Part shown: positions 1 through 10,443 of the stretch, in pieces | Layout: every line of letters begins with the position of its first letter | How positions within the stretch are numbered: the first letter of the stretch is position 1 | Position numbers and translations under genes: made by a program | Notes under the pieces: model-generated | Seen by the model: the letters and a program-made list of their open reading frames with translations, nothing else | Database searches by the model: none | Told to the model about the DNA's origin: nothing | NCBI GenBank assembly: GCA_039105265.1 | Contig: JAPFFF010000019.1 | Span: 372,001-436,000, forward strand | Source of the DNA: Tritrichomonas musculus | Lineage: Eukaryota > Parabasalia > Tritrichomonadida > Tritrichomonadidae | Direction of reading: 5' to 3' | Length of the DNA: 64,000 bases

Positions 1-1
1 A

Positions 2-841
2 ATCATTGAAACTTCTGAAGAAGTTTCAACTTATATTAATAATGACGAAAATGATGAGGCTTTACTCAAATTTGTTTCTTCAATATCTTCAGGTATCCCT
101 GAAAGTGTTATTTCTAGCCTCACATCAATGACAGGCCTTCCATTCAACAAGAATCCTGTTTTTAGTTCCTTAGTTTTAATTTCTCTTTATTCATTAAATC
201 CATTAAACTTGTTAAATGCAATTGAAAAAGTATCAAATAGCAAAGCAATTCGAGATCCATTTGCAAAAGTTCTTTCATTGATAATCAATGATGATTATTT
301 AGATGATGCCCTTGAAACTGAATTTGGTGATGACTCATCTACAGTTATGGTATCTTGCCTTTTCATATTGAAACTCGCTGAAGAAATTTTCGAATACAAA
401 GAAACTCATAATATGAGTGAAACAATAAATACTACTTCTCCATTCCACCAATTTTTGCTATCCCTTCAGAAGAAATCACCAGAACTCTTTTCATCAATTG
501 ATATGAAAGGCGATTTCGGAAAATGCATGATGAATCTTATTCATGAACCTCAACTTAGATATATCTTTATTTCTCAATGTTTGTCAAACATTGACTCTAA
601 TAGCGAAAGCAAAAAGGTTTCATTCCCAAGCTTGATTTCTTCAATGATATTTAATCATAATGATGAACCAAATACTAGTGATTATAATTATAGCTACGAA
701 TCAATCAAGGCAAGATTTTCAATGGGATCTCAAGAAATCAAGTGGTGGAATATGTTAGCTACACTAAAAAGATCAAAGATTGCTTTGGCAGAAACTGATC
801 TCGATTCCCTTCTTAATGAAATTGTTGATTTACATGACTAG
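2..841 (+). CDS. 3' end of an unknown protein (partial)
   Basis: The frame is open from the window edge (first full codon at base 2) to a TAG at 839-841, so the 5' part lies outside the window; about 279 C-terminal residues are visible. The first in-window Met (base 128) is internal, because the upstream codons read cleanly as protein. The segment is mostly helix-forming, with alternating Leu/Ile/Phe and short acidic stretches, and has no obvious membrane span. It ends in LLNEIVDLHD. I recognise no domain; a helical-repeat C-terminus is possible but only inferred. The coding call rests on the long open frame and on codon use like that of the other host genes. Confidence 0.8.
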   Translation: MIETSEEVSTYINNDENDEALLKFVSSISSGIPESVISSLTSMTGLPFNKNPVFSSLVLISLYSLNPLNLLNAIEKVSNSKAIRDPFAKVLSLIINDDYLDDALETEFGDDSSTVMVSCLFILKLAEEIFEYKETHNMSETINTTSPFHQFLLSLQKKSPELFSSIDMKGDFGKCMMNLIHEPQLRYIFISQCLSNIDSNSESKKVSFPSLISSMIFNHNDEPNTSDYNYSYESIKARFSMGSQEIKWWNMLATLKRSKIALAETDLDSLLNEIVDLHD

Positions 842-1194
842 TCAGAAATTAAATTAGAATAAATTATTTTTTTATTATTATTATTAAAATTCTTATTTTT
901 ATCTCTCTATAATCAATATTTTTTTTTTTTTTTCCCTCCTCCTAAAACAGAAGTTTTTTCCCCATTAAAATCTTCAATTATTTTCATTTATAATCTTGCA
1001 GCGACTATATTTTGTTGAGAACACAATTTGAATATAATATGCATAAAATAAAATAATATAGTGGATTTATAAAACAGTGTGTAATTAAAAAAAAAAAAAA
1101 ATAACATATTCCGATTATTAAACCGCAATCAAAAAATGATTTAGAATTCTTCATGAAATTAATATCTAAGGTCAGAGAATATAAAATAAACACA
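842..1194. other. Intergenic, AT-rich
   Basis: Convergent intergenic space between the end of the first gene and the end of the minus-strand gene. It holds T runs near 918-934 and an A run near 1088-1101. The 62-codon minus-strand frame here is AT noise. No RNA gene or repeat seen. Confidence 0.6.
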
Positions 1195-1566
1195 TTAATT
1201 ATTCACATTTTGATTTAAGTCTTGATTTTGGTCCTGGTTTTCATTATTCACATCATGATTTTCATTATTTGCGTTCTGATTAATATTTTGAATAATAACA
1301 TCCGGATTTTGATTTTGGATATCCGGATTTTGATTTTGATTTTGAGACGGTGCGTTTGGATTGGGTCTATTAATGTGGACTCGAATTTGAGCATTTCTCA
1401 TATCAGCTAAGATTTGCTGCATATTTGCAAGGGCTTCCCTATCAAAATGAATATGAACGTCGACAACTTGATTGTTTGTCTGCCTAAATTGTATTTTCCA
1501 TATTCCACATAAAAGACCAAGTACAAGCATTCCAACGAGAACTGAAGCCCATAACTTTAAATTCAT
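1195..1566 (-). CDS. C-terminal piece of the TMEM43-like gene, in a shifted frame
   Basis: This 123-codon frame starts with a hydrophobic segment (LWASVLVGMLVLGLLCGIW) that makes a good membrane span. It then has a short amphipathic stretch and a tail made almost only of Asn, Gln and Pro. It overlaps the last 83 bases of the TMEM43-like frame 1484-2677, which ends there in a non-hydrophobic reading. TMEM43 proteins carry several C-terminal membrane spans, so this is most simply the displaced C-terminus of that gene, one base out of frame. The shift must lie roughly between 1485 and 1600. An independent small gene is the alternative: it has its own ATG, but no initiator is evident. A sequencing indel would give the same picture. 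Confidence 0.5.
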   Translation of the reverse strand: MNLKLWASVLVGMLVLGLLCGIWKIQFRQTNNQVVDVHIHFDREALANMQQILADMRNAQIRVHINRPNPNAPSQNQNQNPDIQNQNPDVIIQNINQNANNENHDVNNENQDQNQDLNQNVNN

Positions 1567-2677
1567 ACGAATATGACCAAATGATAGATCTAAACGTTAA
1601 ATTTGCGAAACCAACTGTTAAGAACCAATAGGTAGACCTAATTGGATCGTTTTGGAACAAACGCAAAATAAATTTCCAGGTATCAAAAGCAACCTTCATT
1701 TTAATGATATATAAATAAGAAAAACTGAAAAAGTTTTCCAATGAATCTGGTTCCCCGTACATACCGTCTGGAGTATATGCTCTAACAAGCGACTGGATAC
1801 TTTGATTTGCTCCTCTTTTTGTTGCACCAAAGCGAATATCATCTATTAAAATTGGTGTCAAAGTAAAATTTTGAACATATCCAAAATAGGTAACATTAAT
1901 TGGAGCATAAAGACGATAACGGATACGAACATCACCAGAATGACATTTTTGAAACATTTCTTTCTGAGTTTCATATAATATATCATCGTATTCATTTCCT
2001 TTTTCTTTTAACTTTTTTTTAATTTTTTCAAGACGAGTTAATGTAGATTTATTTGTAACTGAATGATAAAAAAAGCCTCTGTTTATAAATTCAAAACTTG
2101 AACTTGCATTAGAGTAAGTAAAATTATCAATTCCCTCTTGGCTGGGTTCAAAATAATAAAAAACCAAATCGTCTGAATAAAAAAAAGATGGGATCGTTAA
2201 ATTCCCAATTGTTACATTATTAAAGTGCTCTGTTTCATTAACAACAACTGATAAGGGAGGATTGATAAAATTCTTATCAACAAAATTTGATGAGTTAATA
2301 TATTCAGGAACCCATTTTGTTGGATATGTATCTATAAAAGAGCCTGAAGAGAAGATACCAAACGAATTAATAACTTGTTTATATTGACAGTATTCAACTT
2401 TTCTTTTAATAATTGCACCATGAACTGTTAAATTGAGAAATTCATCGTAAATAGTAGGATATTTGGCACCTGAAATAGAAAAATAAACATATCCAGTAAT
2501 ATTTGTCATATTAAACGGATCAATAATGGTTGTATCTTTTACAATAGAATGAACTAAATTAGGATAATAAGAATCAGTAATTTCACCAACAGTATACAGT
2601 AAAAAATAAAATAAATATTTTAATTTGGTGATTATCGATATGAGCTGCTCAGTTGATAAATTCCTTAATATGAACAT
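1484..2677 (-). CDS. TMEM43-like (LUMA) membrane glycoprotein
   Basis: The family match is by motif order. A ..TKW..EYINSSNF.. segment resembles TMEM43 TEW..EIINSKNF. It is followed by a Pro-rich region, RGFFYHS (TMEM43 GDFFYHS), GDVRIRYRLYAP (GDLRVSFSYAG) and a C-terminal hydrophobic block beginning near TYWFLTVGF. An N-terminal membrane segment precedes a long domain rich in N-x-S/T sites, so this domain probably faces the ER lumen. TMEM43 proteins sit in the ER and inner nuclear membrane. The frame is open to 2734, but only from a TTG. I chose the first ATG (2677) because TCAAATTTT, initiator-like, lies about 10 bases upstream of it. The C-terminus continues in another frame (1195-1566). 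The family call is good; intactness is doubtful. Confidence 0.7.
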   Translation of the reverse strand: MFILRNLSTEQLISIITKLKYLFYFLLYTVGEITDSYYPNLVHSIVKDTTIIDPFNMTNITGYVYFSISGAKYPTIYDEFLNLTVHGAIIKRKVEYCQYKQVINSFGIFSSGSFIDTYPTKWVPEYINSSNFVDKNFINPPLSVVVNETEHFNNVTIGNLTIPSFFYSDDLVFYYFEPSQEGIDNFTYSNASSSFEFINRGFFYHSVTNKSTLTRLEKIKKKLKEKGNEYDDILYETQKEMFQKCHSGDVRIRYRLYAPINVTYFGYVQNFTLTPILIDDIRFGATKRGANQSIQSLVRAYTPDGMYGEPDSLENFFSFSYLYIIKMKVAFDTWKFILRLFQNDPIRSTYWFLTVGFANLTFRSIIWSYSYEFKVMGFSSRWNACTWSFMWNMENTI

Positions 2678-3207
2678 TAAAAAATTTGAAAGCAATTGGC
2701 CAAGTAATTTTACAAAAGTAAGAATTCCAAACAATTTGTTTACAAAGATAAATCCTCATAATTTGTCCATAAAGATGCAAGCAATTACAATATTTCAAAT
2801 ATAATTTTGATTATTATATTATATTTAAATGAATTATTTTCAAAATTCTTTAAATTATTCATCTATTCATATTTTTATAAGTATAAATATTTAATTGAAT
2901 CCTTTTGAAATATATTATTTTATATCTATCTCGAAAAAAGTAACTTATTATAATAAACCCCTATCAAAAATAAAAAACATCATATTATTTGCAAATATTT
3001 TTTTGTTAAATATCTTTGTATTAACATTTAAAAAATTTCATTAGCATTCATTTATTCATAATTATCATTATTAGAATGATCATTTTAAAGAAAGCTACGT
3101 TATGATAGCCATTAAAATAAAAATTTAAATTTAAAATAGGAATAATTTTATTTAAAAAACATTATTATATATGTATATATAAAATTATAATAATAATTAA
3201 AAGTCAA
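2678..3207. other. Intergenic, AT-rich
   Basis: About 530 bases between the TMEM43-like start and the ABCA stop, both minus strand. The initiator-like TCAAATTTT (about 2682-2690, minus) is the only candidate signal. The rest is AT-rich with short TA runs near 3165-3180 and no supported feature. Confidence 0.5.
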
Positions 3208-6200
3208 TTATAAAAGCGACTGACGATTGAAACTTGCTTCTTCAGTCATAATCATTTTGAGTAAAACATCTTCTAAATTTTCAACACTGATGCTATATGA
3301 CGAAATTTTAAGTTCTCCTTTATGTGATTCAATTTCATTCATAATTCTTGGAACTTTGTTGGAAACAGGGATTCGGATTGAATCAACTCTTTCTCTGGAC
3401 ATTCTTGCTTTTGGCTCGATTTGCTTTATCATTTGAAGAACACGGCGAGCAGCTTGCTCACTACTTGATATAGATGATTCATTTGAATTGTTAGCTCCGT
3501 CAACAATTCCATCTTCCGGGTCACTTGATTCTAAATAATATCTACTTTCAAAAATTTTATTTTCATTTGATGATTCATCATCCTTCTTCCTTCTTTTTCT
3601 AGATTTCAAGAAATGAACACGAGCTTTCGGCTTGTTAACTTTATTATCATTACCATCATCACCATCAGATAAGAATATAACGTGGCTACTAAATCTTCTT
3701 TTTGTATCATCATCGTCGTCATTAGCATCTTCTTCTTCATTTGCTTTATCATTATCTTTTTTATGATGATTCTTCTTTTTCTTTTTGTCTTTTCTTTTGC
3801 TGCTACTTTTGCTATTCTCTTTTTCATTATTACTAATTTTATCATTATTACTGTTTTGACTGTCATTATTGCTGTTATTAGGAGATTCGATATCACTTGT
3901 TGGCGTTGTAGGAACAGAAGTAACAACAGTATCATGTGGTGGCGATGGCACATCTTCTTCGGCTTCAATACGTAAAATGTAACCACATTTGAATGTATTT
4001 CTGAATTCAGTAGCAGTACCAGCAAAAGGAAGAGTTCCACCAGCAACAACGAATAACCTGGTTGAAACAGCTTCTGCCTCTTCTAAAGCATGACTTGTAA
4101 CAATTGTTGTTGTATTTTTGAGAGATGCTATAACTTTCCAAATTAATTGCCTTGCTTGAATATCAACACCAGCAGTTGGCTCGTCCATGATGACAAGTGG
4201 CGGATTTCCTAAAAGAGATAATGAAATACAAACTTTTCTTTTTTGACCACCGGAAAGATCACCTGTTCTGTTTTTCATCATTTCTTTTAACTGGAGAGTT
4301 TCGGCAAAGAAACTCATTTTATTTTTTAGTTCATCTTTTGGAATATTTCGAAAGGCTCCGAAAAGTTCAAAATTCTCTTCAATTGATAATAGATCAATAA
4401 TAACATTATCTTGGAAGCAAACACCAAGAATATTTTGAATTTCATTGAAACTTTCAGTTGGTGGATTATTATAAAGCTTGAGTGTTCCTGTTGTAGGCTG
4501 AAGAGCACCAGAGATAATATTGATTAATGTTGATTTACCAGCTCCATTTGGACCAATAACAATAATTACTTCGTTTTGATTAATTGTGAAATTAACATCA
4601 GAAAGGGCTGTTACTGTTTTATGGCCATGATAAACTTTTGATAAATTTTCAACTTTCATTAATTGATTATCAAATAAATTTGTATTTGTATCATATAAAA
4701 CAGATGTTCCTTTCTTTCTTAATCCCAAATGTCTTTTGGATTCCAACATTCTTTTCCAAGCTTTTCGTTTGAAAATTTCTTTCCATCTAATTGGAGGAGA
4801 ACCAAAATCTCTTGGATTTGTCAAATTAAAGAGTAAAAATAATAGAAAATAAAAAACAAAATCAATAGGAAGCCACATTAAAGCAAACCACATCTGATAT
4901 GTTAAATGGACATGAGCATCATTTTTCAACATATGCCAATTAACTGGCTCTAATGAAGCACGACATTCTTTATACATTGAAATCATTGCCATTTGATAAC
5001 ATGACAAAGGAATAATTGAAAAAATGTGTTTTGCTACATTTGAATTATTTGATTCATCTAAAGTATAGAAAAAGTGGACAAAAGCAAAGAATACAGCAAT
5101 AACAAGGAACAAAACAGTAATCATTCGTCCCATTGAAGCTTTTTTCATAAATGTGGCTAGGAACATTAAGAATGCAATATGTGCCAACATGAATAAAACA
5201 GAAATGACAAGCATTAATGTAAATGAAGTTCCTTTAAAAACAAAAACAAAGCAAAAGAAGACACACATTAATACATATGCCAGAATTGATGAGAGAAATT
5301 GCATTATAAATGAAACCATGAAATATGCTGTTTCACTACAACCCATTAAAAAAGAAAGAATCATTACATGATTATCTTTTTCTTCCAAAAGTATTTGTAA
5401 ATCAGTCATTGATGCAACAACAACTGGGAAAATAACGATAATTCCAACTAAAATACTAATATCATATAATCTTTCACCTTCTACATAAGGATAGCTTTGA
5501 TACTGATCAACTGAAAGATCATATTCCATTTTTGAGCTATTTCCATTCATCATAGAAATTATCCGAGTTGTTATCTCAAAAAGTGAATTACTCGGATTTG
5601 AGCCATAACTTTGATAATATGTTTGAATCGATGGCGATTTAGTTGCATCTGTTTCATTCTTAGCATTCTTCCAGTATATTCCTATTCCTAATGCTATACG
5701 ATCGTATATCTTTGATTGAATTTCTTTTGCGTTGTGAACAAAAATTGGATCATAATTATAATATTCTTCAAGAAGTGAGTATGTTTGATTCATATCGAAA
5801 TCAGTAGGATTAAAGTTTATATCAGGAAACATCTCATTAATTATATCAGTCCAATTATATGCTTTTATTTGTGGAGCTTTTTTCTCTCTAAAATTAAAAA
5901 CGTTTAGTAATTTTGCGAAGATTTTCGCATTCTCTCTTGTTTTTTCTTGAGCCATCAGTCGCTTTTTTTTATTTTGCAGCATTGAATTAATTTTTTTATT
6001 AAAATGAACAGTATAATCTTTGAAAGTAGGGTTTTCAAGTTCATGAATATCAGAGTATTTTGCATTTATGTCATTATCATCGTCATCAAGTTTTAATTTT
6101 TTCAATTTGTATATATTTTCAATTGTTATTATTGAATCAAAGTATTCTTTGATTTTATTTTTAATGAAATTATCAAAATCAAATTTATCACCACCATAAT

Positions 6201-6837
6201 GATAAAAAGAAAAGATTCCTTCAATTATCGCTAATTTAATGAAATCGTTAAAATCAGAATCCTCTAAATCTATATCTTTGTAACTTTTAAATTCTGAATT
6301 AATATTCTGAATGATATTTTGAGAATATTGATTAACAAATTGATTTATTTCAGGCTTCAATTTATCTTGAATATCATACAATAAATAATTAACATCATTT
6401 GATAAAAGTGTGGCATTTGATGCATTTATAGTAGAATTTGTAGAATTATCTCTTCTATTCATCTCAGACACAATAACTGCTAAAGATAATATCATTGAAT
6501 CATTAAAAATTTTAGCAAATGTTCTTGTATTGTTACAATCAGGAGCTAATACGAATGTAGTATTTTCGTTAGATACGAAACTATAAGCAACCGAAGAAGG
6601 AATTACCCGGTCATAATATAAACCAGGATCTACATTTCCTGAATAATCCTTACGAGCAACTTTGTAGCATGGATATAAAACAACCCATAAAACTGTTGCA
6701 ATGATAAATTCAACAATTGAAATCGGTCGTCTTATTTTTATCAAAATATTTTTTTTAAATAGTGCTCGAAGCGTTCTATTAAAATGATTATATTCTCGGC
6801 TAGGCGGCTCTGAATCTGAATCCGAGAATTCTTTCAT
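3208..6837 (-). CDS. ABCA-family ABC transporter (half-size)
   Basis: A single TMD-NBD protein of 1209 residues. One membrane span lies near residues 40-60, then a large polar, N-glycosylatable loop to about 460, then a block of membrane spans to about 690 including EEKDNHV, which is typical of ABCA. The nucleotide-binding domain is complete: Walker A GPNGAGKST (about 760), Q-loop CFQDN, signature LSGGQKRK (about 860), Walker B VIMDEPTAGVD (about 885) and switch His in TSHALEEAE (about 914). A Lys/Asp/Ser-rich charged linker (about 980-1120) precedes a C-terminal regulatory-like segment. The family moves lipids or amphipaths across membranes; the substrate here is unknown. An initiator-like TCACTAT lies just upstream of the ATG. 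A decayed close paralogue is at 19554-21984. It looks intact and functional. Confidence 0.93.
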   Translation of the reverse strand: MKEFSDSDSEPPSREYNHFNRTLRALFKKNILIKIRRPISIVEFIIATVLWVVLYPCYKVARKDYSGNVDPGLYYDRVIPSSVAYSFVSNENTTFVLAPDCNNTRTFAKIFNDSMILSLAVIVSEMNRRDNSTNSTINASNATLLSNDVNYLLYDIQDKLKPEINQFVNQYSQNIIQNINSEFKSYKDIDLEDSDFNDFIKLAIIEGIFSFYHYGGDKFDFDNFIKNKIKEYFDSIITIENIYKLKKLKLDDDDNDINAKYSDIHELENPTFKDYTVHFNKKINSMLQNKKKRLMAQEKTRENAKIFAKLLNVFNFREKKAPQIKAYNWTDIINEMFPDINFNPTDFDMNQTYSLLEEYYNYDPIFVHNAKEIQSKIYDRIALGIGIYWKNAKNETDATKSPSIQTYYQSYGSNPSNSLFEITTRIISMMNGNSSKMEYDLSVDQYQSYPYVEGERLYDISILVGIIVIFPVVVASMTDLQILLEEKDNHVMILSFLMGCSETAYFMVSFIMQFLSSILAYVLMCVFFCFVFVFKGTSFTLMLVISVLFMLAHIAFLMFLATFMKKASMGRMITVLFLVIAVFFAFVHFFYTLDESNNSNVAKHIFSIIPLSCYQMAMISMYKECRASLEPVNWHMLKNDAHVHLTYQMWFALMWLPIDFVFYFLLFLLFNLTNPRDFGSPPIRWKEIFKRKAWKRMLESKRHLGLRKKGTSVLYDTNTNLFDNQLMKVENLSKVYHGHKTVTALSDVNFTINQNEVIIVIGPNGAGKSTLINIISGALQPTTGTLKLYNNPPTESFNEIQNILGVCFQDNVIIDLLSIEENFELFGAFRNIPKDELKNKMSFFAETLQLKEMMKNRTGDLSGGQKRKVCISLSLLGNPPLVIMDEPTAGVDIQARQLIWKVIASLKNTTTIVTSHALEEAEAVSTRLFVVAGGTLPFAGTATEFRNTFKCGYILRIEAEEDVPSPPHDTVVTSVPTTPTSDIESPNNSNNDSQNSNNDKISNNEKENSKSSSKRKDKKKKKNHHKKDNDKANEEEDANDDDDDTKRRFSSHVIFLSDGDDGNDNKVNKPKARVHFLKSRKRRKKDDESSNENKIFESRYYLESSDPEDGIVDGANNSNESSISSSEQAARRVLQMIKQIEPKARMSRERVDSIRIPVSNKVPRIMNEIESHKGELKISSYSISVENLEDVLLKMIMTEEASFNRQSLL

Positions 6838-6842
6838 TTTAT

Positions 6843-6849
6843 ATAGTGA
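6843..6849 (-). promoter_or_regulatory. Initiator-like element of the ABCA gene
   Basis: On the minus strand TCACTAT sits five bases before the ATG at 6837. This fits the trichomonad initiator TCA[CT][AT]... with transcription starting at the A, giving a leader of about 10 bases. Assigned by motif and position only. Confidence 0.5.
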
Positions 6850-8035
6850 AATTTTCTCTCAAAAATTCAATTAGCCCGATATAATTATTAATAATGATTT
6901 AATATTATTTTTAAAGCTATTCACATAACAAAATAATTTTTTTTAAATGATATTACTAAAAATTATTTCTATTATATTCATTCACAAAATTGAAAGATTT
7001 CTGAATTAAATAGAAATGATTTAAAAATTATATGGATATGAATGCTTTTATTTATCAACTAATATATAACTAAATAGGAGAACACGACATATTTTATTAT
7101 GATCTATATAAATATCTTATATCTTTGCTTGCATCCGATTATATTTTAAAGATAACCAAAAAAAATTGAAAATTATTCATAATCAAGTAGAAATCAAAAA
7201 TATATTATTAATAGTTATATTATCAAATATTTACTTTAAATTAAAAATGAATTATCTTATTTTCACAATATATTGACAATAAATATATCAAATAATTAAT
7301 AAAAAATCAAATGATATGTTTGATATATCTATTTTAATTTGCTTATTTCTATTTAATAAAATTTATCTATTTATTTTATGTATTTTTATAACATATTACA
7401 AGATAAAAGCATGAGAAAATAAAAATTAACTCACTGAAATAGTTTCTGAGGAATGAACTTTTCAAAATGAATTCAAATTTTCTTTTCATTTTATTTATTA
7501 ATTTCTTCTTTAAATATGGTTTTTATTAATTTTTCATCTGTTTTTTATTAAATAAAAAGCTGATGAAGTAAACAAAAAGTTTGGGTTAATTGAGCTTTTT
7601 CAATAATACTTTGGAAGAAATGTGCTTTATTTTATGCTTATACAAAATTCAGAAAATTATCAAAAAGCCGAACCGTACTTTAGAAAAGTGATTAAAACTT
7701 TTTTTTTGTTTTTAAATAATAAATATATTTATTTTGATGAATAAACTTAAAAAAAATATTTATAATATAAAAATTAAAACAATTAAAAACATTGCAATAT
7801 AAATATTTTTTATATTACTATTTAAAATTAAAACTAACGATATAACATGTTAACATTCTATATTTATTCTTATTCAATTTAAGTTGATAGGATATGCTAA
7901 GAATAAATATGAGATCTACACTCAATTTTAAATTAATTTGAATATATGTTCGAACATATAGGTCTCAAATATCATTATTTTTTATATAATTCAAATCATA
8001 TTGGTAATACTTTAATGATTATTAAGATAAAAACA
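6850..8035. other. Intergenic, AT-rich, with an 18-bp palindrome
   Basis: About 1.2 kb with no gene-like frame. A perfect 18-bp palindrome, TATATGTTC/GAACATATA, lies at 7943-7960. It is embedded in a wider imperfect inverted repeat (ATATGAGATCTA near 7907 against TAGGTCTCAAATAT near 7959). This could be a small decayed inverted-repeat element. Nothing else seen. Confidence 0.5.
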
Positions 8036-8043
8036 CTTATAAC

Positions 8044-8193
8044 CTAGCCCTTCGGCGGTTTTGTAAAATACGGCTATTTGGTCGTTCATTGAATAGTTTA
8101 TTTTACAAAACTTCTCAGGCACACGGCAAAAGTGCAACTTTTTGAATACTTTACAAAAAAATCTTCAATTACGGCATACGGCCGAAAGGGATA
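8044..8193. mobile_element. hAT-like MITE, copy 1
   Basis: A 150-bp element nearly identical to 52457-52606. Ends are short imperfect inverted repeats: TAGCCCTTCGGC at the left, and TATCCCTTTCGGC when the right end is read inwards. It is flanked by CTTATAAC at 8036-8043 and 8194-8201. The second copy is flanked by a different 8-mer repeated in the same way. An 8-bp target duplication with TAG/TAT...CCCTT ends suggests the hAT superfamily; that assignment is inference. Inside lies a GTTTTGTAAAAT / ATTTTACAAAAC inverted repeat and the recurrent ACTTTTTGAA decamer. It codes for nothing, so it must depend on a transposase elsewhere. Confidence 0.85.
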
Positions 8194-8481
8194 CTTATAA
8201 CCTATATCAAATTTATAATATATAATAATAAATATAAAAATATAATTAAAATCTTAATAAAAATTCAATATATCAAAATATTGATGTTTTAAAAAATAAT
8301 ATTTTGTAAAAATTCTCACAATTACTGTTCAATAAACACATTGAATTTATATTTTTTTTTTTAATAGTGGACCACTAAGTGTTTTATCAATATCCTCATT
8401 TATTAATACAATAGTAAAAAATTGAACTAAAAAATTTCGGTCGAAATTTAATAATTTTAATAAAAACAAAAATAATATAAA

Positions 8482-10443
8482 CTATGAAAATGAAGATGTT
8501 AGTTTTCTTGGAGATGGCAATTTTGGTTTAACAATTGCCTTTATTTCCGCAGGTCTAAGATCTAATCTAGCAGCTGCTGTTTTATTTCTATATTCAATCA
8601 TCATTGACTTAACTTGAGTTCTCATTATTTGCATCGATTTTGATGTTGAGCTTGAATTAATTGGTAGAATGACAGATTGTCTTTTTGGAATTTTTTTACT
8701 CATCAATTTATTATGAAGTTGAGTTCGTAGATTTTCATTTGCTTCTTCTTCTTGTTGCTTCTCCTTTTCGAGAGTTTGTCTCTTTCTTTCCCAATTTTGC
8801 TCCCAAAGCTCAAATTCTGTTTGTTGTTGCTTTAGAAGAGCATTATATTTAGATTTCATCGCATTAGATGCATTTAATTTTGCTATTTGTGTTTCATCCT
8901 TTTGAAGTTTATCTGCAGCTTTTTTCAATTGTTTCGCTTGAACAAAGTCCATTGTCATTGCATGCGCTTTTTGCATATGACGAAGCTGAAGTAATTTTGG
9001 CGATTGCTTTAAAAATGGAAAAAGTGTCTTTTCATTATCCCATTCAGAAAAAAAATTGTCAAGTTCGTTTTGATGCTTTATAATAAGTTTATCACGACTT
9101 TGGCTTTTTAATTTTTCAAATTCTTCAATTTTATCTTGATATTTATAATTAATATCTTTTTGTTGTTGATTTGCATCTGATATACGGCCTTCAATATTCT
9201 CTGTCATCTGTTTTTCGGTAACAACAAGTTTATCATCTTTAATATTAACCATAAGTTGTTGAGTTGCTACTTGTATTTGATATGCTTTGTCATATTCTTC
9301 ATGAAGCATCAGCTGTAAAGTTTTCTCACGTGCATAATCAGCAATTTTAGGACATGCAGATTTCGGAGGAGGTTTTTTTGTCTTTAAAAATCGGTTAAGT
9401 TGTTTTTCAAGTTCCTCTTCTGTATAATCAGCATCATCATTATGACTATCTTGCTTATTAATTTTAGCCTTTTTATTTTTCTTGGAGTTTGTGTCATCGA
9501 AATCAGTTTTTGGAGTAGAAACTCCAGTAATCATTACTTCATTCTCAAGATCTTCAATTGGGTCATTTTGCGATTTTTTTGATTGCGACTTTGATTCAAT
9601 TGGATGCGCTTCAAGTAAATGGCGTGGAGGAATATGCTTTTTTGATTTACTTTCCTCTTCTTCCTCTTCTTCTTCGTATTCTTCTTCTTCCTCCTCTTCT
9701 TCCTCGTATTCAATTTCTGAATATTCTTTTTTATTGTTAGTAAGCAGATTCTGAGCTAATGAATTTGAAAGATTTTGCAAAACATTTGAATCTTGGTCAT
9801 TTTCTTGCATATTGCATAATTCAGTAGGATTACTATTTTTTATATCATTATTTTGATTTAAATCATTTTGATGATTTGTAGTATTTGAAATTGGTTGACT
9901 ATTTTTTTCATCATTTTCATTTTCTTCTTTTTCTTTTTTTTCTTCTTCTTCATTTTCTTCTTCCTCTTCTTCCACTTCAACATCAGCATTTTTATTATTA
10001 TCATTTTCTGCAATAATAATTGAATTTGATTCCAGTGACGATTTATTATTTTCTAAATCTTTTTGATTTGGCTCAACTTGATTTAATAATACTTTTGTTA
10101 GAGAAGTTGATATATTATTTAAACATGCATTGTCTATCTCATCTGTATCATTATTTGTTACATTTTCCGCTTTTAAATCGTTTGAATTGGCTACTTTCAG
10201 TAGGTCATTGATGATATTTACCCTTGGTTTTTCTTCAGAAGATAATTCTTCTCCTTTAAAACTCGAATCAATACCTTGATCATTTCCCAGGCCATTTCCG
10301 GAATTATTTCCGATAATGCCTTGAAGCATTTCTATTTTTATATCTAAAATAAATAACGTTTTTTTTATAGAAATTTTGAATAAAATATTTTTTTCTTCAA
10401 ATAAAAAAGAATCCAATAGAATGAATAGTTTCCTTCCTTGCAT
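8482..10443 (-). CDS. Coiled-coil protein of a trichomonad multigene type
   Basis: The 653-codon frame has two halves. Residues about 40-320 are disordered and acidic, with poly-Glu runs. Residues about 330-653 are Lys/Gln/Glu-rich helix with clear coiled-coil character (YAREKTLQLMLHEEYDKAY; SPKLLQLRHMQKAHAMTMDF). I recall similar C-terminal halves in many trichomonad hypothetical proteins; their function is unknown, and a cytoskeletal or scaffolding role is only a guess. The start is uncertain. The first ATG (10443) adds 38 Ile/Lys/Phe-rich residues that read like leader DNA, and the ATG at 10329 (MLQGIIGNN) may be the true start. An initiator-like TCATTCT lies at about 10479-10485. Confidence 0.82.
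   Translation of the reverse strand: MQGRKLFILLDSFLFEEKNILFKISIKKTLFILDIKIEMLQGIIGNNSGNGLGNDQGIDSSFKGEELSSEEKPRVNIINDLLKVANSNDLKAENVTNNDTDEIDNACLNNISTSLTKVLLNQVEPNQKDLENNKSSLESNSIIIAENDNNKNADVEVEEEEEENEEEEKKEKEENENDEKNSQPISNTTNHQNDLNQNNDIKNSNPTELCNMQENDQDSNVLQNLSNSLAQNLLTNNKKEYSEIEYEEEEEEEEEYEEEEEEEESKSKKHIPPRHLLEAHPIESKSQSKKSQNDPIEDLENEVMITGVSTPKTDFDDTNSKKNKKAKINKQDSHNDDADYTEEELEKQLNRFLKTKKPPPKSACPKIADYAREKTLQLMLHEEYDKAYQIQVATQQLMVNIKDDKLVVTEKQMTENIEGRISDANQQQKDINYKYQDKIEEFEKLKSQSRDKLIIKHQNELDNFFSEWDNEKTLFPFLKQSPKLLQLRHMQKAHAMTMDFVQAKQLKKAADKLQKDETQIAKLNASNAMKSKYNALLKQQQTEFELWEQNWERKRQTLEKEKQQEEEANENLRTQLHNKLMSKKIPKRQSVILPINSSSTSKSMQIMRTQVKSMMIEYRNKTAAARLDLRPAEIKAIVKPKLPSPRKLTSSFS

Noticed and set aside
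1005-1193. 62-codon minus-strand frame
   Set aside because: Phe/Ile/Tyr-rich reading of AT-rich intergenic DNA, with no codon bias of real genes.
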